From Vibrio gazogenes (lineage in GTDB: Bacteria; Pseudomonadota; Gammaproteobacteria; Enterobacterales; Vibrionaceae), in assembly GCF_002196515.1 (NCBI RefSeq), contig NZ_CP018835.1:2356001-2420000 (forward strand): a stretch of 64,000 nucleotides of DNA. Reading direction: 5' to 3'. Below the pieces are notes generated by a model, which did not search any database, was not told the origin of the DNA, and worked only from the letters and a program-made list of their open reading frames with translations. This document shows, in pieces, positions 48,787 to 60,492 of this stretch. The position numbers and the translations under genes are program-made. Position 1 is the first letter of the stretch. The number at the start of each line of letters is the position of its first letter.

Positions 48787-50655
48787 TCAAGATGTATGAG
48801 GTGTTAAAGTTGATGTGTCGGGTTCTTGAATTGTGGCAACGTTAGTAATTACAAACGGTGTTACAACTTGGTAACCCGCACTGATAATCGAATCCTTATC
48901 AAATTCAATTAACAATTGTCCTTCTACGACGCGATCACCTTCTTTGACATGCATCGTAAAATATTTGCCTTGTAACTGTATGGTATCAATGCCGACATGA
49001 ATCAAGATTTCTGCGCCAGTATCTGAAAGTAATCCAATGGCATGGCCGCTATCGTAGGTATGAGCAATGATTCCATCGGTTGGTGCGTACACGAGCCCTT
49101 CTGCCGGTATGATTGCAATACCATCACCGACGGCGCCGGAGGAAAATACTTTATCATCAACACTCTCCAGTGCAATAACCTCACCTTTAATCGGAAGACT
49201 CATCATTTTATCGGCAACAAGCAGTTTGTCTCCGACAACTTTCGGTAACTCATTTGGCGTAAGATTAGTCGGTGCAGATACCTCGGGTTGCTCTTTAGCT
49301 GTCGCTGTATTCTGGAAGCCAACAATCAAAGTCAGTATAAAACTGACCACAAAAGCGATGAGACAGCCTAAAATAAATCCAGTGAAGCCCGGGCCGTAAA
49401 AAATAGGTACGGTTAGTAAGCTGGTCATTCCCATAGAAATCGCAGAACTTTGAGCATAGCCGACGATGGCGCCACCACAACCTGCTGCAATGACTGCACA
49501 TATGAATGGTTTTTTCAGCTTCAGTGTCACACCATAAACACCGGGTTCGGTAATACCAAATAATGAAGTAATAAATGCAGCCCCGGCTAAGGCTTTCATT
49601 TTTTCATCTTTAGTACGTACCATAACGGCTAATAAGGCACCTGATTGTGAAAATACAGCCGGTCCGGTCGCGGCTTTCAGATAACTTCGACCAAGAATCG
49701 ATAAATCGTTGATGAAAAGCGTAACAAAGCCCCAATGAATGCCAAAAATAACAAAGATTTGCCAGAATGCTGCGAATAGTGCGCCTGCGATGATTGGGTT
49801 GAATTTATATATACCAACAAAGACCTCAGCGACAGCTGTACTGACAGTTACACTGACAGGACCAATACACATTAAAGTCAGTGGTACCATGATTGTCACT
49901 AACAAAAATGGTGTCACTATATTGCGAATACTATCGTGGAATAAATCTTTTAAGTTTTTCTCTAAATAGCTGGTTACCCAGATACAAAGGATAATTGGAA
50001 GCACTGAACCTGTATATTTCATTAAAATAACAGGGATACCAAAAAACGCCACATCTTGACCGCTTTCATAAAGAGCTTGAATCGTTGGATAAATCATCGC
50101 TCCTGCAATAGAGACAGAGACAAAAGTATTGGCACCAAATTTTCTTGAGGAGGTGATTGCTAATAGGATTGGTAAGAAATAAAAAATACTGTCAGATGCA
50201 GCGGAGAGTATAACATATTCATTTTGTGTATGAGATAGTAGGCCCAGTGCCGTTAGAATCGAAAGGACCCCTTTCAGTACACCTGATGCTGCCATCGCAC
50301 CTAATAATGGTGTAAAAATAGATGAAACAACATCGACAAGCTTTTCTAGTATGTTTCCTTTGTTTTCTGGTGCATCATTATGTGTATTTGATTTTTTATT
50401 TTCGCTCAAAACTGATGAAATAGAACCAAATTCCATGTAGACATCTGAAACTCGATTACCAATAACAACTTGAATTTGTCCAGCAGAGTTAATCGCTGTG
50501 ATAACGCCATCTAGTTCATTAAGTGCATTCATGTTTACTTTATTTATATCTAAAATTTTAAAACGTAAACGTGTCGCGCAATGAACTAACGAAGCTACAT
50601 TATTTTCACCACCAACTTCTTGCAAAATGTTGGAGGCTAGCTCTTTAGTGTTCAT
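48787..50655 (-). CDS. bglF: PTS beta-glucoside transporter subunit IIBCA
   Basis: Imports and phosphorylates beta-glucosides using PEP-derived phosphate. In 622 aa, IIB is at residues 1-85 with phospho-Cys26 in VHCATRLRF, IIC follows with about ten membrane helices (roughly 105-450), and IIA is at the C-terminus with the phospho-His in ILIHVGIDTIQL. AGAGGAA precedes ATG 50655. By analogy with E. coli BglF it also phosphorylates and inhibits BglG when substrate is absent. Confidence 0.94.
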   Translation of the reverse strand: MNTKELASNILQEVGGENNVASLVHCATRLRFKILDINKVNMNALNELDGVITAINSAGQIQVVIGNRVSDVYMEFGSISSVLSENKKSNTHNDAPENKGNILEKLVDVVSSIFTPLLGAMAASGVLKGVLSILTALGLLSHTQNEYVILSAASDSIFYFLPILLAITSSRKFGANTFVSVSIAGAMIYPTIQALYESGQDVAFFGIPVILMKYTGSVLPIILCIWVTSYLEKNLKDLFHDSIRNIVTPFLLVTIMVPLTLMCIGPVSVTVSTAVAEVFVGIYKFNPIIAGALFAAFWQIFVIFGIHWGFVTLFINDLSILGRSYLKAATGPAVFSQSGALLAVMVRTKDEKMKALAGAAFITSLFGITEPGVYGVTLKLKKPFICAVIAAGCGGAIVGYAQSSAISMGMTSLLTVPIFYGPGFTGFILGCLIAFVVSFILTLIVGFQNTATAKEQPEVSAPTNLTPNELPKVVGDKLLVADKMMSLPIKGEVIALESVDDKVFSSGAVGDGIAIIPAEGLVYAPTDGIIAHTYDSGHAIGLLSDTGAEILIHVGIDTIQLQGKYFTMHVKEGDRVVEGQLLIEFDKDSIISAGYQVVTPFVITNVATIQEPDTSTLTPHTS

Positions 50656-50796
50656 AAGAATTCCTCTTAATAATAAGGTACTGAACAAATCGATATATTA
50701 AAGTCATAAATCTATGAGAGGATTGTGTGGCTACAAATAAGATTTAGTAGAGTTGCAACATTCAATCCCATAATTAGAAAGTTTAAATTTGTCTTG

Positions 50797-50827
50797 TCAT
50801 ATATGCCCTAGATGTTAGGGCATATAT
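50797..50827 (-). other. Perfect hairpin between bglA and bglF
   Basis: ATATATGCCCTA, loop GATGT, TAGGGCATATAT, a 12-bp stem without a U-tract on either strand. It could be an mRNA-stability or processing element separating bglA from bglF. Confidence 0.5.
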
Positions 50828-50857
50828 TAAACTGTGTATATTTACGGTATAAGATAT

Positions 50858-52336
<1,479 letters not shown>

Positions 52337-52342
<6 letters not shown>

Positions 52343-52366
52343 TCGCCCAAAAAAAGGTAACGCCCT
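52337..52366 (-). promoter_or_regulatory. RAT antiterminator site for BglG
   Basis: On the minus strand GGGCGTTACC, seven T, GGGCGAAACCT follows the BglG/LicT RAT pattern (GGATTGTTACTG ... CAGGCAAAACC). Its 3' part AAACCTGAG is also the 5' arm of the terminator, the mutually exclusive arrangement expected. The loop is T-only, which is unusual. Confidence 0.75.
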
Positions 52367-52422
52367 TTTATTTTCAGAGACCATAAACAAATCAATAGAA
52401 CAAAAAAACTAGCATAGTGTAA

Positions 52423-52444
52423 TTATGTGATGATTATCACATGG
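52423..52444 (-). promoter_or_regulatory. CRP-cAMP site upstream of bglA
   Basis: TGTGA-TGATTA-TCACA at 52426-52441 is a perfect CRP dyad, extended as ATGTGAT...ATCACAT. It lies about 60 bp upstream of the RAT, a position suited to activating the bgl promoter. Confidence 0.85.
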
Positions 52445-52499
52445 AATAATTGATAGTTTGATCGTTATAACATATTAGCGACACTGATTGCTTATAGGG

Positions 52500-52533
52500 T
52501 TATACCCAAGTAACCTCAAGATGCAGGATTCAG
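52500..52533 (+). repeat. Intergenic Vibrio-type repeat, copy B
   Basis: TTATACCCAAGTAACCTCAAG followed by ATGCAGGATTCAG, the plus-strand counterpart of copy A at 29025-29057 (which reads ACCCAAATGACCTCAAG on the minus strand), with a few substitutions. Outer limits unknown. Confidence 0.6.
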
Positions 52534-52800
52534 AGTGCCTTCAATCGGCGTCATTCAAGGAAAGTGCCTATGATTTTGAACGGTGAATGCTACATAAAGT
52601 GTGTCGAGCGTACCAATAATCGTTTACTGACATCTATCGGGTTGAAACGCTATCAGTTCGTTGAGAATCAGCGTGTTATTTAATCAGCTAAATTTTGTAT
52701 TCACTGTCTTGGCTATTTTTACTCTTACTGGCTTAATTTAACGGCAATACGCTTTGAGTCAGCATTTCTAAACATATGTTTACATTCGTCATATGTCGGA

Positions 52801-52831
52801 AAGGCTCGCCATAGAATATTTACTGCGAGCC
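52801..52831 (-). terminator. Hairpin downstream of the PIN-PhoH gene
   Basis: AAGGCTCGC and GCGAGCCTT form a 9-bp perfect stem, 13 bases past the stop. On the minus strand only a short T-rich tail follows (TTTCC), so termination may be partial. Confidence 0.6.
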
Positions 52832-52844
52832 TTGCGTTTAAAAT

Positions 52845-54221
52845 TTAGAAGTAGGTTTCTGTGAACTCAGCGAGTGAGCTTCTTTCTACTTCATCAAAGA
52901 TGAGAATAGAGCCTTTTTCATAGTTTTTATAAACATTGACCGCTGCGGATAAACCACTGGATGCGGCACTCACAAATTTATCGTCAATCTGACTTAGATT
53001 GCCAAGTAATATTGTTCTACAATTTTTGCCGCCTCTGCTCAGCATCCCTTTGACTTGTGCACGCGTCATATTCTGTGCTTCATCAATGATTAACACCGCA
53101 TCGTCCAGCGAACGACCTCTGAAGTAAGCCATACTTGTAAATTCAATGTTGGCCCGCTCGATAATGTGCTCGACCGTTTGATGAACATTACAATCCTCAC
53201 CTTCGCCGGAATGCATGGATATAAGAGCATCTGTGATACCGACCATGAGCGGGAGCGATTTCTCTTTTAAGTCACCGGGTAAAAATCCCGGATCGTCATC
53301 CATAAAATCCCGGCTTCTGACCACGACAATTTTCTTATATTGCTTTGTTTCGATCACTTGATGTAATGCGGCTGCGACCGCTAAGAATGTTTTCCCTGAC
53401 CCCGCAGGACCCAGCATGATATTCAAGTCATAATTGGGGTCGGTTAACTGATTTAATGCAATTGCTTGTCTTTGATTTTTAGGACTAATTCCCCAGACTT
53501 TTCCGTGTTTTTTCGGTAACAGCTTTGTAATGACATGTGTCGGGGTGACTTGTGTCACAACCCCAATATGCTGTTCATCATCAAACCAGTACATATTTTT
53601 TTGAACGTCTTCATTAAATAAATGGCGATCGAATTGATAACAGTCACCGGATAGTTTGAAATCTTTATCCGTCTCTATCCGATTAAATAAATCGCCTTCA
53701 AAATATTGTACGCCGGAATAAAGTAAGTCGATGTCTGTAATTTGATTATCAATCGGCACATCTTCAGAGAATACGCCAATCGTTCGGGCTTTCAGTCGCA
53801 TATTGATATCGCGGCTGACCAACGACACATCTCTGCCGAGCTTTTTCTGCAGTTGGAATGCAAAATTAATGATGTGGTTATCGGCATCACTGCCAATCCC
53901 GTGACGAAGGGATTCTTCGACTTCAATATTGGTATCTACAGCAATGAATAATTTGCCTCTTTGACCGACTTCACTCGATGGTAGGTCAATACCTGCTTGT
54001 AACTCTTCTGCATTATGACCATTGACTAAATCTTCGAGCATTCGTATACAGACGCGAGCATCGGCACTGACTGATTTTTCTCTGCGTTCTTTTAGATTGT
54101 CCAACTCTTCGAGTACAGTTAAACAAATATAAACATCATCTTGATATGCGAGTAAACTTTTCGGGTCGTGGACTAACGCTGAAGTATCTAAAACTCGGGG
54201 AGTGTTGGTTCTTGATATCAT
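52845..54221 (-). CDS. PIN-PhoH ATPase (PhoH2-like)
   Basis: A 458-aa fusion. The N-terminal PIN domain (about 1-150: RVLDTSALVHDPKSL, LTVLEELDNLKE, SADARVCIRM, VSRDINMRLKA) carries acidic RNase residues. The C-terminal PhoH P-loop domain (about 240-458) has Walker A GPAGSGKTFLAVAAAL and Walker B VLIIDEAQNM, with SLDDAVL and TILLGNLSQID. This layout is the PhoH2 type, proposed to be an RNA helicase/RNase. A small hypothetical gene lies 50 bases upstream on the same strand. Confidence 0.9.
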   Translation of the reverse strand: MISRTNTPRVLDTSALVHDPKSLLAYQDDVYICLTVLEELDNLKERREKSVSADARVCIRMLEDLVNGHNAEELQAGIDLPSSEVGQRGKLFIAVDTNIEVEESLRHGIGSDADNHIINFAFQLQKKLGRDVSLVSRDINMRLKARTIGVFSEDVPIDNQITDIDLLYSGVQYFEGDLFNRIETDKDFKLSGDCYQFDRHLFNEDVQKNMYWFDDEQHIGVVTQVTPTHVITKLLPKKHGKVWGISPKNQRQAIALNQLTDPNYDLNIMLGPAGSGKTFLAVAAALHQVIETKQYKKIVVVRSRDFMDDDPGFLPGDLKEKSLPLMVGITDALISMHSGEGEDCNVHQTVEHIIERANIEFTSMAYFRGRSLDDAVLIIDEAQNMTRAQVKGMLSRGGKNCRTILLGNLSQIDDKFVSAASSGLSAAVNVYKNYEKGSILIFDEVERSSLAEFTETYF

Positions 54222-54271
54222 AATCTGTTTCCTACATAGAATGGAAAGACCGATGTTTCTGTCATCATGAT

Positions 54272-54571
54272 TTATCTCATGACGTTATCGCTGCTGTGAG
54301 AGAGCAGGCACTGCGTTGAGAATATCTGTATCGCTCGAATGTGCTGTCCTTTTTGACACCGATAGTTTCCGGTCTGGTACTGAGAGTCCAAAGCACGGAT
54401 TGTGACGCGAGTATCCCTTGTGATATCTGGTTTATCGTCTTGAATTCGGTTGGGAGGGGGAGAAATTGAGGCGACATCATATTGCTGGAAGGAATCAATC
54501 GCCAGCGATTGAGGGGGGCGGGTCTTGGTATCCAAGGCCAAGACAAATGGTTTCCGGTCGGTATCGTCCAT
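54272..54571 (-). CDS. Hypothetical small protein upstream of PIN-PhoH
   Basis: A 99-aa frame with a very good ribosome site (AAGGAG, 6 bases before ATG). The start MDDTDRKPFVLALDTKTRPPQ reads as genuine polar coding sequence, rich in proline and aspartate. After about residue 55 it becomes cysteine-, arginine- and glutamine-rich, which could mean the true protein is shorter through a frameshift. No domain is recognised. Same strand as the PIN-PhoH gene, 50 bases away. Confidence 0.45.
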   Translation of the reverse strand: MDDTDRKPFVLALDTKTRPPQSLAIDSFQQYDVASISPPPNRIQDDKPDITRDTRVTIRALDSQYQTGNYRCQKGQHIRAIQIFSTQCLLSHSSDNVMR

Positions 54572-55042
54572 AAGCGTCTCCTTGCCGTTAAGCGGCGACT
54601 GAGAAGAGATAGCTTGTCAGCACCTGTCAGAGTCATACTATGTTGGGTTTGTATGTCTCTCGACGTACTGCAAACCTTTTAACAAACCAGTGCAACAAAC
54701 GCAGTCACTGAAACTGGGTTGTTGCTTACTACGCTATTTGTTGTGGGCATCATGCCAACTGAATGACCCGATTCATGCACTTCCATTGTGCTGCCCAAGT
54801 TTCAAATTCTGCTATATACCGAATGATGTAAGTATAGCAATCAATCTGTTTACAAATGACATCATTTTTTTACATTTTTATGTCATCCCGTAGCGGAGTG
54901 GATTTCACGTGACCTGTATCACAGCATCAAGTAAGATGAGCCCCCATTTTCTGCACCTTGTTGGAATCACGGTCATAATGATACGGGTTAGTAAAGGGCA
55001 GATTTTTTAGTGATACTTTGATCAAAATGAGGTGGTTGATTC
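54572..55042. other. Divergent region upstream of rapA
   Basis: 470 bp without a recognised gene. CGTGA-CCTGTA-TCACA at 54908-54923 is a one-mismatch CRP-like dyad. An AT-rich stretch (54840-54890) precedes it. rapA has GAGGTGG 7-10 bases before its ATG. Confidence 0.45.
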
Positions 55043-57949
55043 ATGGCTTTTGCGTTGGGGCAGCGTTGGATAAGTGATACCGAAAGCGATTTAGGATTAG
55101 GAACTGTAGTGGCATTAGATGACAGAACTGTCACATTAATGTTTGCTGCATCAGAAGAGAATCGGGTTTATGCACGCCATGATGCACCGGTCACCCGAGT
55201 TATTTTTCATGCCGGTGATACCGTCGATAGCCAAGAAGGATGGACGTTACTGATTGAACAGGTGAGTGAAGACAATGAGGTGCTCACTTATATCGGTACC
55301 CGTCAGGATACGCAGGAAACTCAGGTTGAATTGCGAGAAATATTTTTAAGCCACCAAATTCGATTTAATAAACCTCAGGATAAACTGTTTGCCGGTCAGA
55401 TCGATCGGATGGACAATTTCGCATTGCGCTACCGCGCATTAGTCAATCAGCATCAGCAGCATAAAAGCCCAATGCGCGGACTTTGTGGTGGCCGTGTTGG
55501 TTTGATTGCCCACCAACTTTACATTGCTCATGAAGTCGGGCGACGCCATGCGCCTCGCGTTCTGCTGGCTGATGAAGTCGGATTGGGGAAAACGATTGAA
55601 GCGGGAATGATCATCCACCAACAAGTATTGGCGGGCAGAGCAGAAAGAATTTTGATCGTTGTCCCTGAAACTCTTCAATATCAGTGGCTGGTCGAAATGA
55701 TGCGTCGTTTCAACCTGCACTTTTCTATTTTTGATGAAGAACGCTGTATCGAGTCACAGAGTGAGGCTGAAAATCCGTTTGAAACTCAGCAGTATGTGCT
55801 CTGTTCTCTTGATTTTCTCCGGCAATATCCGCAGCGTTTTGAACAAGCCAAAGCAGCCAGTTGGGATCTGATGGTCGTTGATGAAGCGCACCATCTGGCG
55901 TGGGAGGTTGATCAGCCTAGCCCCGAATATCTGATTGTTGAAGCGCTGGCGCAACAGATTTCCGGCGTTCTGTTATTGACGGCAACGCCTGAACAGCTGG
56001 GCCGGGAAAGCCACTTTGCCCGATTACGCTTATTAGACCCCGACCGCTTTTATGACTTTGATGCATTTATTAAAGAAGAAGCGTCTTATGAACCCGTTGC
56101 TGAGGCAGTGTCTGCACTGGCTGAAGACCGGGCGTTATCCAATGCATCGAAAAATCATATTGTCGAGCTGCTTTCTGAGCAGGATGTCGAACCGCTGTTC
56201 CGGATCATTGACGGCAATACCAGCAGTGAAGAAAAAGTCAGTGCGAGAGATGAGTTAATTGGTAACTTGATGGACCGTCATGGGACCGGACGAGTACTGT
56301 TTCGTAATACGCGCGCTTCCATTCAGGGATTTCCACAGCGTTGTGTCAATCTGATTCCACTGGCGCAACCATTGGAATATCTAGATTTTATTGAGCAATA
56401 TATTGCTTCACTTGATGCAGCCCACAGTCTGAAAATCGAAAGCGGTATGTACCCTGAACGTGCCTATCATGCTCAGGCGCATAGCTCGCAGGTGTGGTGG
56501 ATGTTTGATCCGCGGATCAACTGGCTGCTCGATAAAGTGAAGTCGAAGCGTAGTGATAAAATTTTGGTGATTGCCGCCGAAGCGGAGACCGCACTTCAGA
56601 TTGAACAGGCATTGCGCGAACGCGAAGGCATTCGGGCGACGGTTTTTCATGAAGGTATGTCGATTATTGAACGTGATAAAGCCGCTGCTTATTTTGCTCA
56701 GGATGAAGGTGGTGCGCAGGTACTGGTTTGCAGTGAGATTGGTTCTGAAGGACGAAACTTTCAGTTTGCCAGTCAGTTGGTTATGTTTGATTTGCCGATG
56801 AATCCGGATCTGTTAGAGCAGCGTATCGGACGTCTGGATCGGATTGGTCAAAAACAGGATGTTGAGATCCACGTGCCTTATTTACAGGGCTCGTCACAAG
56901 AAGTTATCGCCCGTTGGTATCATGAAGGCTTGAATGCTTTCGCGGAAACTTGCCCGACGGGGAATACTGTATTTGAATCCTTCGCTGAACGTTTGATGGC
57001 GCAATTATCGTCATCAGATCCGCACCAGTTGGATTCGTTGATCAGCGATGCCCGTAAGATAAATCACGACTTGAAAGCCGCACTGGAACACGGGCGAGAT
57101 CGGTTACTGGAAATGCATTCTCATGGCGGTGAAAAAGCGGAACAGATTGTTCGTGACATTGCAGCAACGGATGGTGATACCGAATTGGTCGCTTTTGCGT
57201 TGAACCTGTTCGATACCATTGGGCTGAATCAGGATGATCGCGGTGAGCACTCGCTGATAGTGACCCCTTCTGAGCACATGATGGTACCAAGTTATCCTGG
57301 GTTACCTTATGAAGGTGCGACGATTACCTTTGAACGGGAAACCGCACTCTCGCGGGAAGATATCCACTTTATGACGTGGGAGCATCCGATGATTCAGGGA
57401 GGGATTGATCTCCTCCTGAGTGAGGGGGTCGGAACGTCAGCCGTTTCTTTGTTGAAGAATAAAGCACTGCCGGTCGGGACGATTTTACTCGAGTTAGTCT
57501 ATGTCGTGGATGCTCAGGCACCTAAAAGCAGCGGTATCGGCCGCTTCTTACCTAAAACACCAATTCGTCTGATGCTGGATGCGCAGGGCAATGACCTGTC
57601 ATCTCAGGTAGCATTCGAAGGATTCAATCGCCAACTGAGTCCGGTTAACCGTCATTTAGCAAACAAGCTGGTGACCTCCGTTCAGCAAGAGGTTCATCAA
57701 CTGATTCAGCGCAGTGAAGCGGTGATCCAGTCGAAGGTGGAGAGCATTCGACACACGGCTCAAGAGGAAATGGTCTCGGCCTTGAATCGCGAGCTCGAAC
57801 GTTTACAGGCGCTGAAAGCAGTCAATCCGAATATTCGGGAAGAAGAAATTGAGATTCTGGGTAATCAGATTTCAGTATTGTCTGTGTTGATTCAGCAAGC
57901 GCAGTATCAGTTGGATTCACTACGTTTGATTGTGGTTTCACATCAATGA
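55043..57949 (+). CDS. rapA: RNA polymerase-associated protein RapA (HepA)
   Basis: A Swi2/Snf2 ATPase that recycles RNA polymerase after termination. In 968 aa the N-terminal Tudor-like domains ([19 protein letters not shown]) are followed by the helicase core with Walker [51 protein letters not shown] (in parts), [22 protein letters not shown] (in parts) and the GRLDRIGQ arginine-finger motif. Length equals E. coli RapA (968 aa). rluA follows further downstream, as in E. coli, but here an Nramp-like gene has been placed between them. Confidence 0.97.
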   Translation: MAFALGQRWISDTESDLGLGTVVALDDRTVTLMFAASEENRVYARHDAPVTRVIFHAGDTVDSQEGWTLLIEQVSEDNEVLTYIGTRQDTQETQVELREIFLSHQIRFNKPQDKLFAGQIDRMDNFALRYRALVNQHQQHKSPMRGLCGGRVGLIAHQLYIAHEVGRRHAPRVLLADEVGLGKTIEAGMIIHQQVLAGRAERILIVVPETLQYQWLVEMMRRFNLHFSIFDEERCIESQSEAENPFETQQYVLCSLDFLRQYPQRFEQAKAASWDLMVVDEAHHLAWEVDQPSPEYLIVEALAQQISGVLLLTATPEQLGRESHFARLRLLDPDRFYDFDAFIKEEASYEPVAEAVSALAEDRALSNASKNHIVELLSEQDVEPLFRIIDGNTSSEEKVSARDELIGNLMDRHGTGRVLFRNTRASIQGFPQRCVNLIPLAQPLEYLDFIEQYIASLDAAHSLKIESGMYPERAYHAQAHSSQVWWMFDPRINWLLDKVKSKRSDKILVIAAEAETALQIEQALREREGIRATVFHEGMSIIERDKAAAYFAQDEGGAQVLVCSEIGSEGRNFQFASQLVMFDLPMNPDLLEQRIGRLDRIGQKQDVEIHVPYLQGSSQEVIARWYHEGLNAFAETCPTGNTVFESFAERLMAQLSSSDPHQLDSLISDARKINHDLKAALEHGRDRLLEMHSHGGEKAEQIVRDIAATDGDTELVAFALNLFDTIGLNQDDRGEHSLIVTPSEHMMVPSYPGLPYEGATITFERETALSREDIHFMTWEHPMIQGGIDLLLSEGVGTSAVSLLKNKALPVGTILLELVYVVDAQAPKSSGIGRFLPKTPIRLMLDAQGNDLSSQVAFEGFNRQLSPVNRHLANKLVTSVQQEVHQLIQRSEAVIQSKVESIRHTAQEEMVSALNRELERLQALKAVNPNIREEEIEILGNQISVLSVLIQQAQYQLDSLRLIVVSHQ

Positions 57950-57994
57950 TTGTGGTTTGATATCAGTCAGTCGTATTCATCACCATACAAGCAC

Positions 57995-58024
57995 AAAAAA
58001 GCCATCAGTAATGATGGCTTTTTT
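57995..58024. terminator. Bidirectional terminator between rapA and the Nramp-like gene
   Basis: AAAAAAGCCATCA, loop GTAA, TGATGGCTTTTTT, a perfect 13-bp stem with flanking A and T tracts that serves both convergent genes. Confidence 0.92.
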
Positions 58025-58060
58025 GATACGCAGAAGTACTGAACCGAGCGTATTGACCGT

Positions 58061-59350
58061 TTACATGAACCATTTCCACCAGAGGAAGAGTGCAAGGAAG
58101 CCAAATAGATAAATCAGCCCGGTGATCGACAATAATTTCATTTTAGGCCCCAGAGTCAGCGATTCCGGCAATGGTGTTCTGGTGACCAGAATATAGTTGA
58201 GCAGGGCAAACACGGGCGTCGTAACGAATGCCATAATCATGGCGAAATTCAGCATCGGCAGTAAGGCCGATTTAGCAAAAGCAAGAATACTCAGCGCAGC
58301 TACCGAAACGATGAGCATCCAGGGCGAGAGATAACGATGTTTTTTTGTCTCCGTTTTCTCATTGGTTGGTTGCTGTGTTAACAGACGTTGTGACTCAGCT
58401 ATCACGCGCGAATAGCCATCGATAACGGTAATCGTACTGCCAAAAATACAGAAGAAAGCGATGACCGCAATCAGGTAACGGGCCCATTCACCAATGGTTG
58501 ATGCGTATAAGTTGACTAACTGGTGGGTAAATCCAATCCCTGATTTCGACAATTCGGTGCCTGTGCCATGGATCAGTAATGCACCGAGCGCCAGAAAGAT
58601 AATGGCCAGAATCGCAGTCCCGATATAGCCGACATTAAAGTCGAACAGCGCTGATTTCGGTGTGACATTCTGTTGGGCACACTGATTTTTCAGCCAAATT
58701 GAGGTCAGGCTCGAAATCTCAATCGGGGCCGGCATCCATCCCATGGTCACAACCAGAAAGCCGATTGCCGCAAGTGTCCAGGGCGATGGATCAGGTGCGC
58801 TGGGCACGGTTGCAACGGGATGTCCAATTGCAATAACGACGGCTGATAGCGTGGCAATTGTGAGCACTGCCATGATCACTTTCGCCAGTGAATCGAGCGC
58901 TTTATAGTGGCCGGCAAATAAAATGATCAAACAGGTGGTAACGACCATGATCGATAAAGTCAGGCTGGATAATTCAAACGGCATGAAATATCCCAGCAGG
59001 CTGGCACTAAAGAGCGTCAGCGCTGCCGTATTGATCACCGCCGAAATGATACTCAGCAGCATGAAAATCCACAGATAAGGTTTGCCGAGTTGTGCATAAC
59101 CGTGCACCAGACATTCCCCTGTCCCCATTGTGTATTGAATTCCTGCCCGGAAAAAAGGGTATTTAAAAAAGTTCACGAGCAAGATTAAGGCTGCCAGTTG
59201 CCAGCCATAGATTGCCCCGGCTTTCGTTGATGCCACGAGATGCGATCCACCGACGGCTGCGGCAGCCATCATAATTCCGGGACCGAGTGATTTGATCACT
59301 CTGGACAATGAAAACCCCTGTGGAGAGGGATAAGCGGCAGCATTTTCCAT
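58061..59350 (-). CDS. Divergent Nramp-family transporter
   Basis: A 429-aa inner-membrane protein with about 11 helices and overall Nramp/SLC11 architecture (GPGIM in helix 1, TMGWMP in helix 6). The canonical metal site is altered: helix 1 has GGSH where Nramp proteins have DPGN, and helix 6 has MPAP instead of MPHN. The catalytic Asp and Asn ligands are therefore missing, so Mn2+/Fe2+ transport cannot be assumed; another substrate is likely. It is inserted between rapA and rluA. The start at 59350 gives MENAAAYPSPQGFSL. Confidence 0.75.
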   Translation of the reverse strand: MENAAAYPSPQGFSLSRVIKSLGPGIMMAAAAVGGSHLVASTKAGAIYGWQLAALILLVNFFKYPFFRAGIQYTMGTGECLVHGYAQLGKPYLWIFMLLSIISAVINTAALTLFSASLLGYFMPFELSSLTLSIMVVTTCLIILFAGHYKALDSLAKVIMAVLTIATLSAVVIAIGHPVATVPSAPDPSPWTLAAIGFLVVTMGWMPAPIEISSLTSIWLKNQCAQQNVTPKSALFDFNVGYIGTAILAIIFLALGALLIHGTGTELSKSGIGFTHQLVNLYASTIGEWARYLIAVIAFFCIFGSTITVIDGYSRVIAESQRLLTQQPTNEKTETKKHRYLSPWMLIVSVAALSILAFAKSALLPMLNFAMIMAFVTTPVFALLNYILVTRTPLPESLTLGPKMKLLSITGLIYLFGFLALFLWWKWFM

Positions 59351-59704
59351 TCTTGTTCCTTAGTTTAAAGCAAATAGTTTGAAGCAATTGTTTGCAGCGA
59401 TGTTGTGTCGTTTTTATTTTGTGTGTTTGCGCTATCGTTGGTGACGACAGGTTGAACATGCACGCTATGTTTTCCATGCGTGTTTTTGTTATTTTGTCAA
59501 TAAAGCACATGAATATCACATTTGTAGTAGGTGTCAATTTATATAGACATAAATGTTAAGAAATGAGGACAAATCACCCGGTGGTACGATCTCTTGGCGA
59601 CAATTTTCTTATGTTGAATTGACATGTGACGCCAGATTAACCGCACTGCATCTTGCGTGGATTTCGGTATATAATGCAGCGCGTTTTTCCCTAGAGATGC
59701 TGAT
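59351..59704. other. Divergent region between the Nramp-like gene and rluA
   Basis: 354 bp, AT-rich, no gene recognised. A perfect -10 hexamer TATAAT at 59670-59675 lies 30 bases before the rluA ATG, but no good -35 box is at the usual distance. Nothing else supportable. Confidence 0.4.
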
Positions 59705-60442
59705 ATGGCAATGACATCGTACACGCCTCCGACCACACCGTGGACGGAGATTATTTATCAGGACGAGCATATTTTGGCGGTTAATAAACCGTCTGGCTTG
59801 CTTTCTGTACCCGGCAAAGATCCGCAACACTATGACAGCATGTGGTCTCGGTTGGTGGCGGACTATCCGGAAATTCAGGTCGTTCACCGTTTGGATATGG
59901 CGACGTCCGGACTGATGCTGTTTGCCAAGAATAAACACGTAGAAAGTGCATTGAAAAAACAGTTTCAGTATCGATTAACGCATAAGGTCTACTATGCACG
60001 AGTGTGGGGCAATGTTGCCCAGGATGAAGGTGAAGTTGATTTACCATTGATTTGTGACTGGCCGAATCGCCCCCGCCAGAAAGTTTGTTTTGAAACCGGT
60101 AAGCCGTCCCGGACTTTGTTTCAGGTGGTTGCCAGAGAAGCGTTGACAACGGTTGTCCGTCTTTTCCCGGTGACGGGGCGTTCCCACCAGTTGCGGGTTC
60201 ACATGCTGGCAATTGGTCATCCGATTGTGGGGGATGAGTTTTATGCGCCAGAAGAAGCTAAAGCGTTTGCCACGCGACTCCATTTACATGCCGCAGAACT
60301 GAGTTTCTATCATCCCAAAAATCATTGGTTAAGACGTATATTCGTGCCGTGTGAGTTTTATCCGCCAGCGGAAGAGATTATCTTCGAACATTTTGACCCC
60401 GAGAGAAAACTGCCGGATTATAAGAAGCTGCCGAGGCCATAG
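59705..60442 (+). CDS. rluA: Dual tRNA/23S rRNA pseudouridine synthase RluA
   Basis: Makes pseudouridine at tRNA position 32 and 23S position 746. In 245 aa it has the catalytic motif VVHRLDMATSGLMLFAKN with the nucleophilic Asp, ALKKQFQYRLTHKVYYARV, and PVTGRSHQLRVHMLAIGHPIVGD (in parts). It lacks an S4 domain, as expected for RluA. Position near rapA agrees with E. coli. A second ATG at 59711 is possible. Confidence 0.93.
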   Translation: MAMTSYTPPTTPWTEIIYQDEHILAVNKPSGLLSVPGKDPQHYDSMWSRLVADYPEIQVVHRLDMATSGLMLFAKNKHVESALKKQFQYRLTHKVYYARVWGNVAQDEGEVDLPLICDWPNRPRQKVCFETGKPSRTLFQVVAREALTTVVRLFPVTGRSHQLRVHMLAIGHPIVGDEFYAPEEAKAFATRLHLHAAELSFYHPKNHWLRRIFVPCEFYPPAEEIIFEHFDPERKLPDYKKLPRP

Positions 60443-60492
60443 TCAGGTTGCCAACCTAGATTCGGGTTTCTAACCCAGATAAGGAGAAAAGG

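Noticed and set aside
52534-52790. Possible degraded transposase or gene remnant
   Set aside because: No frame gives recognisable transposase sequence and no terminal inverted repeats were found.
58061-59350. Plain MntH manganese transporter
   Set aside because: The DPGN and MPHN motifs that define MntH are replaced, so the name would overstate what is known.
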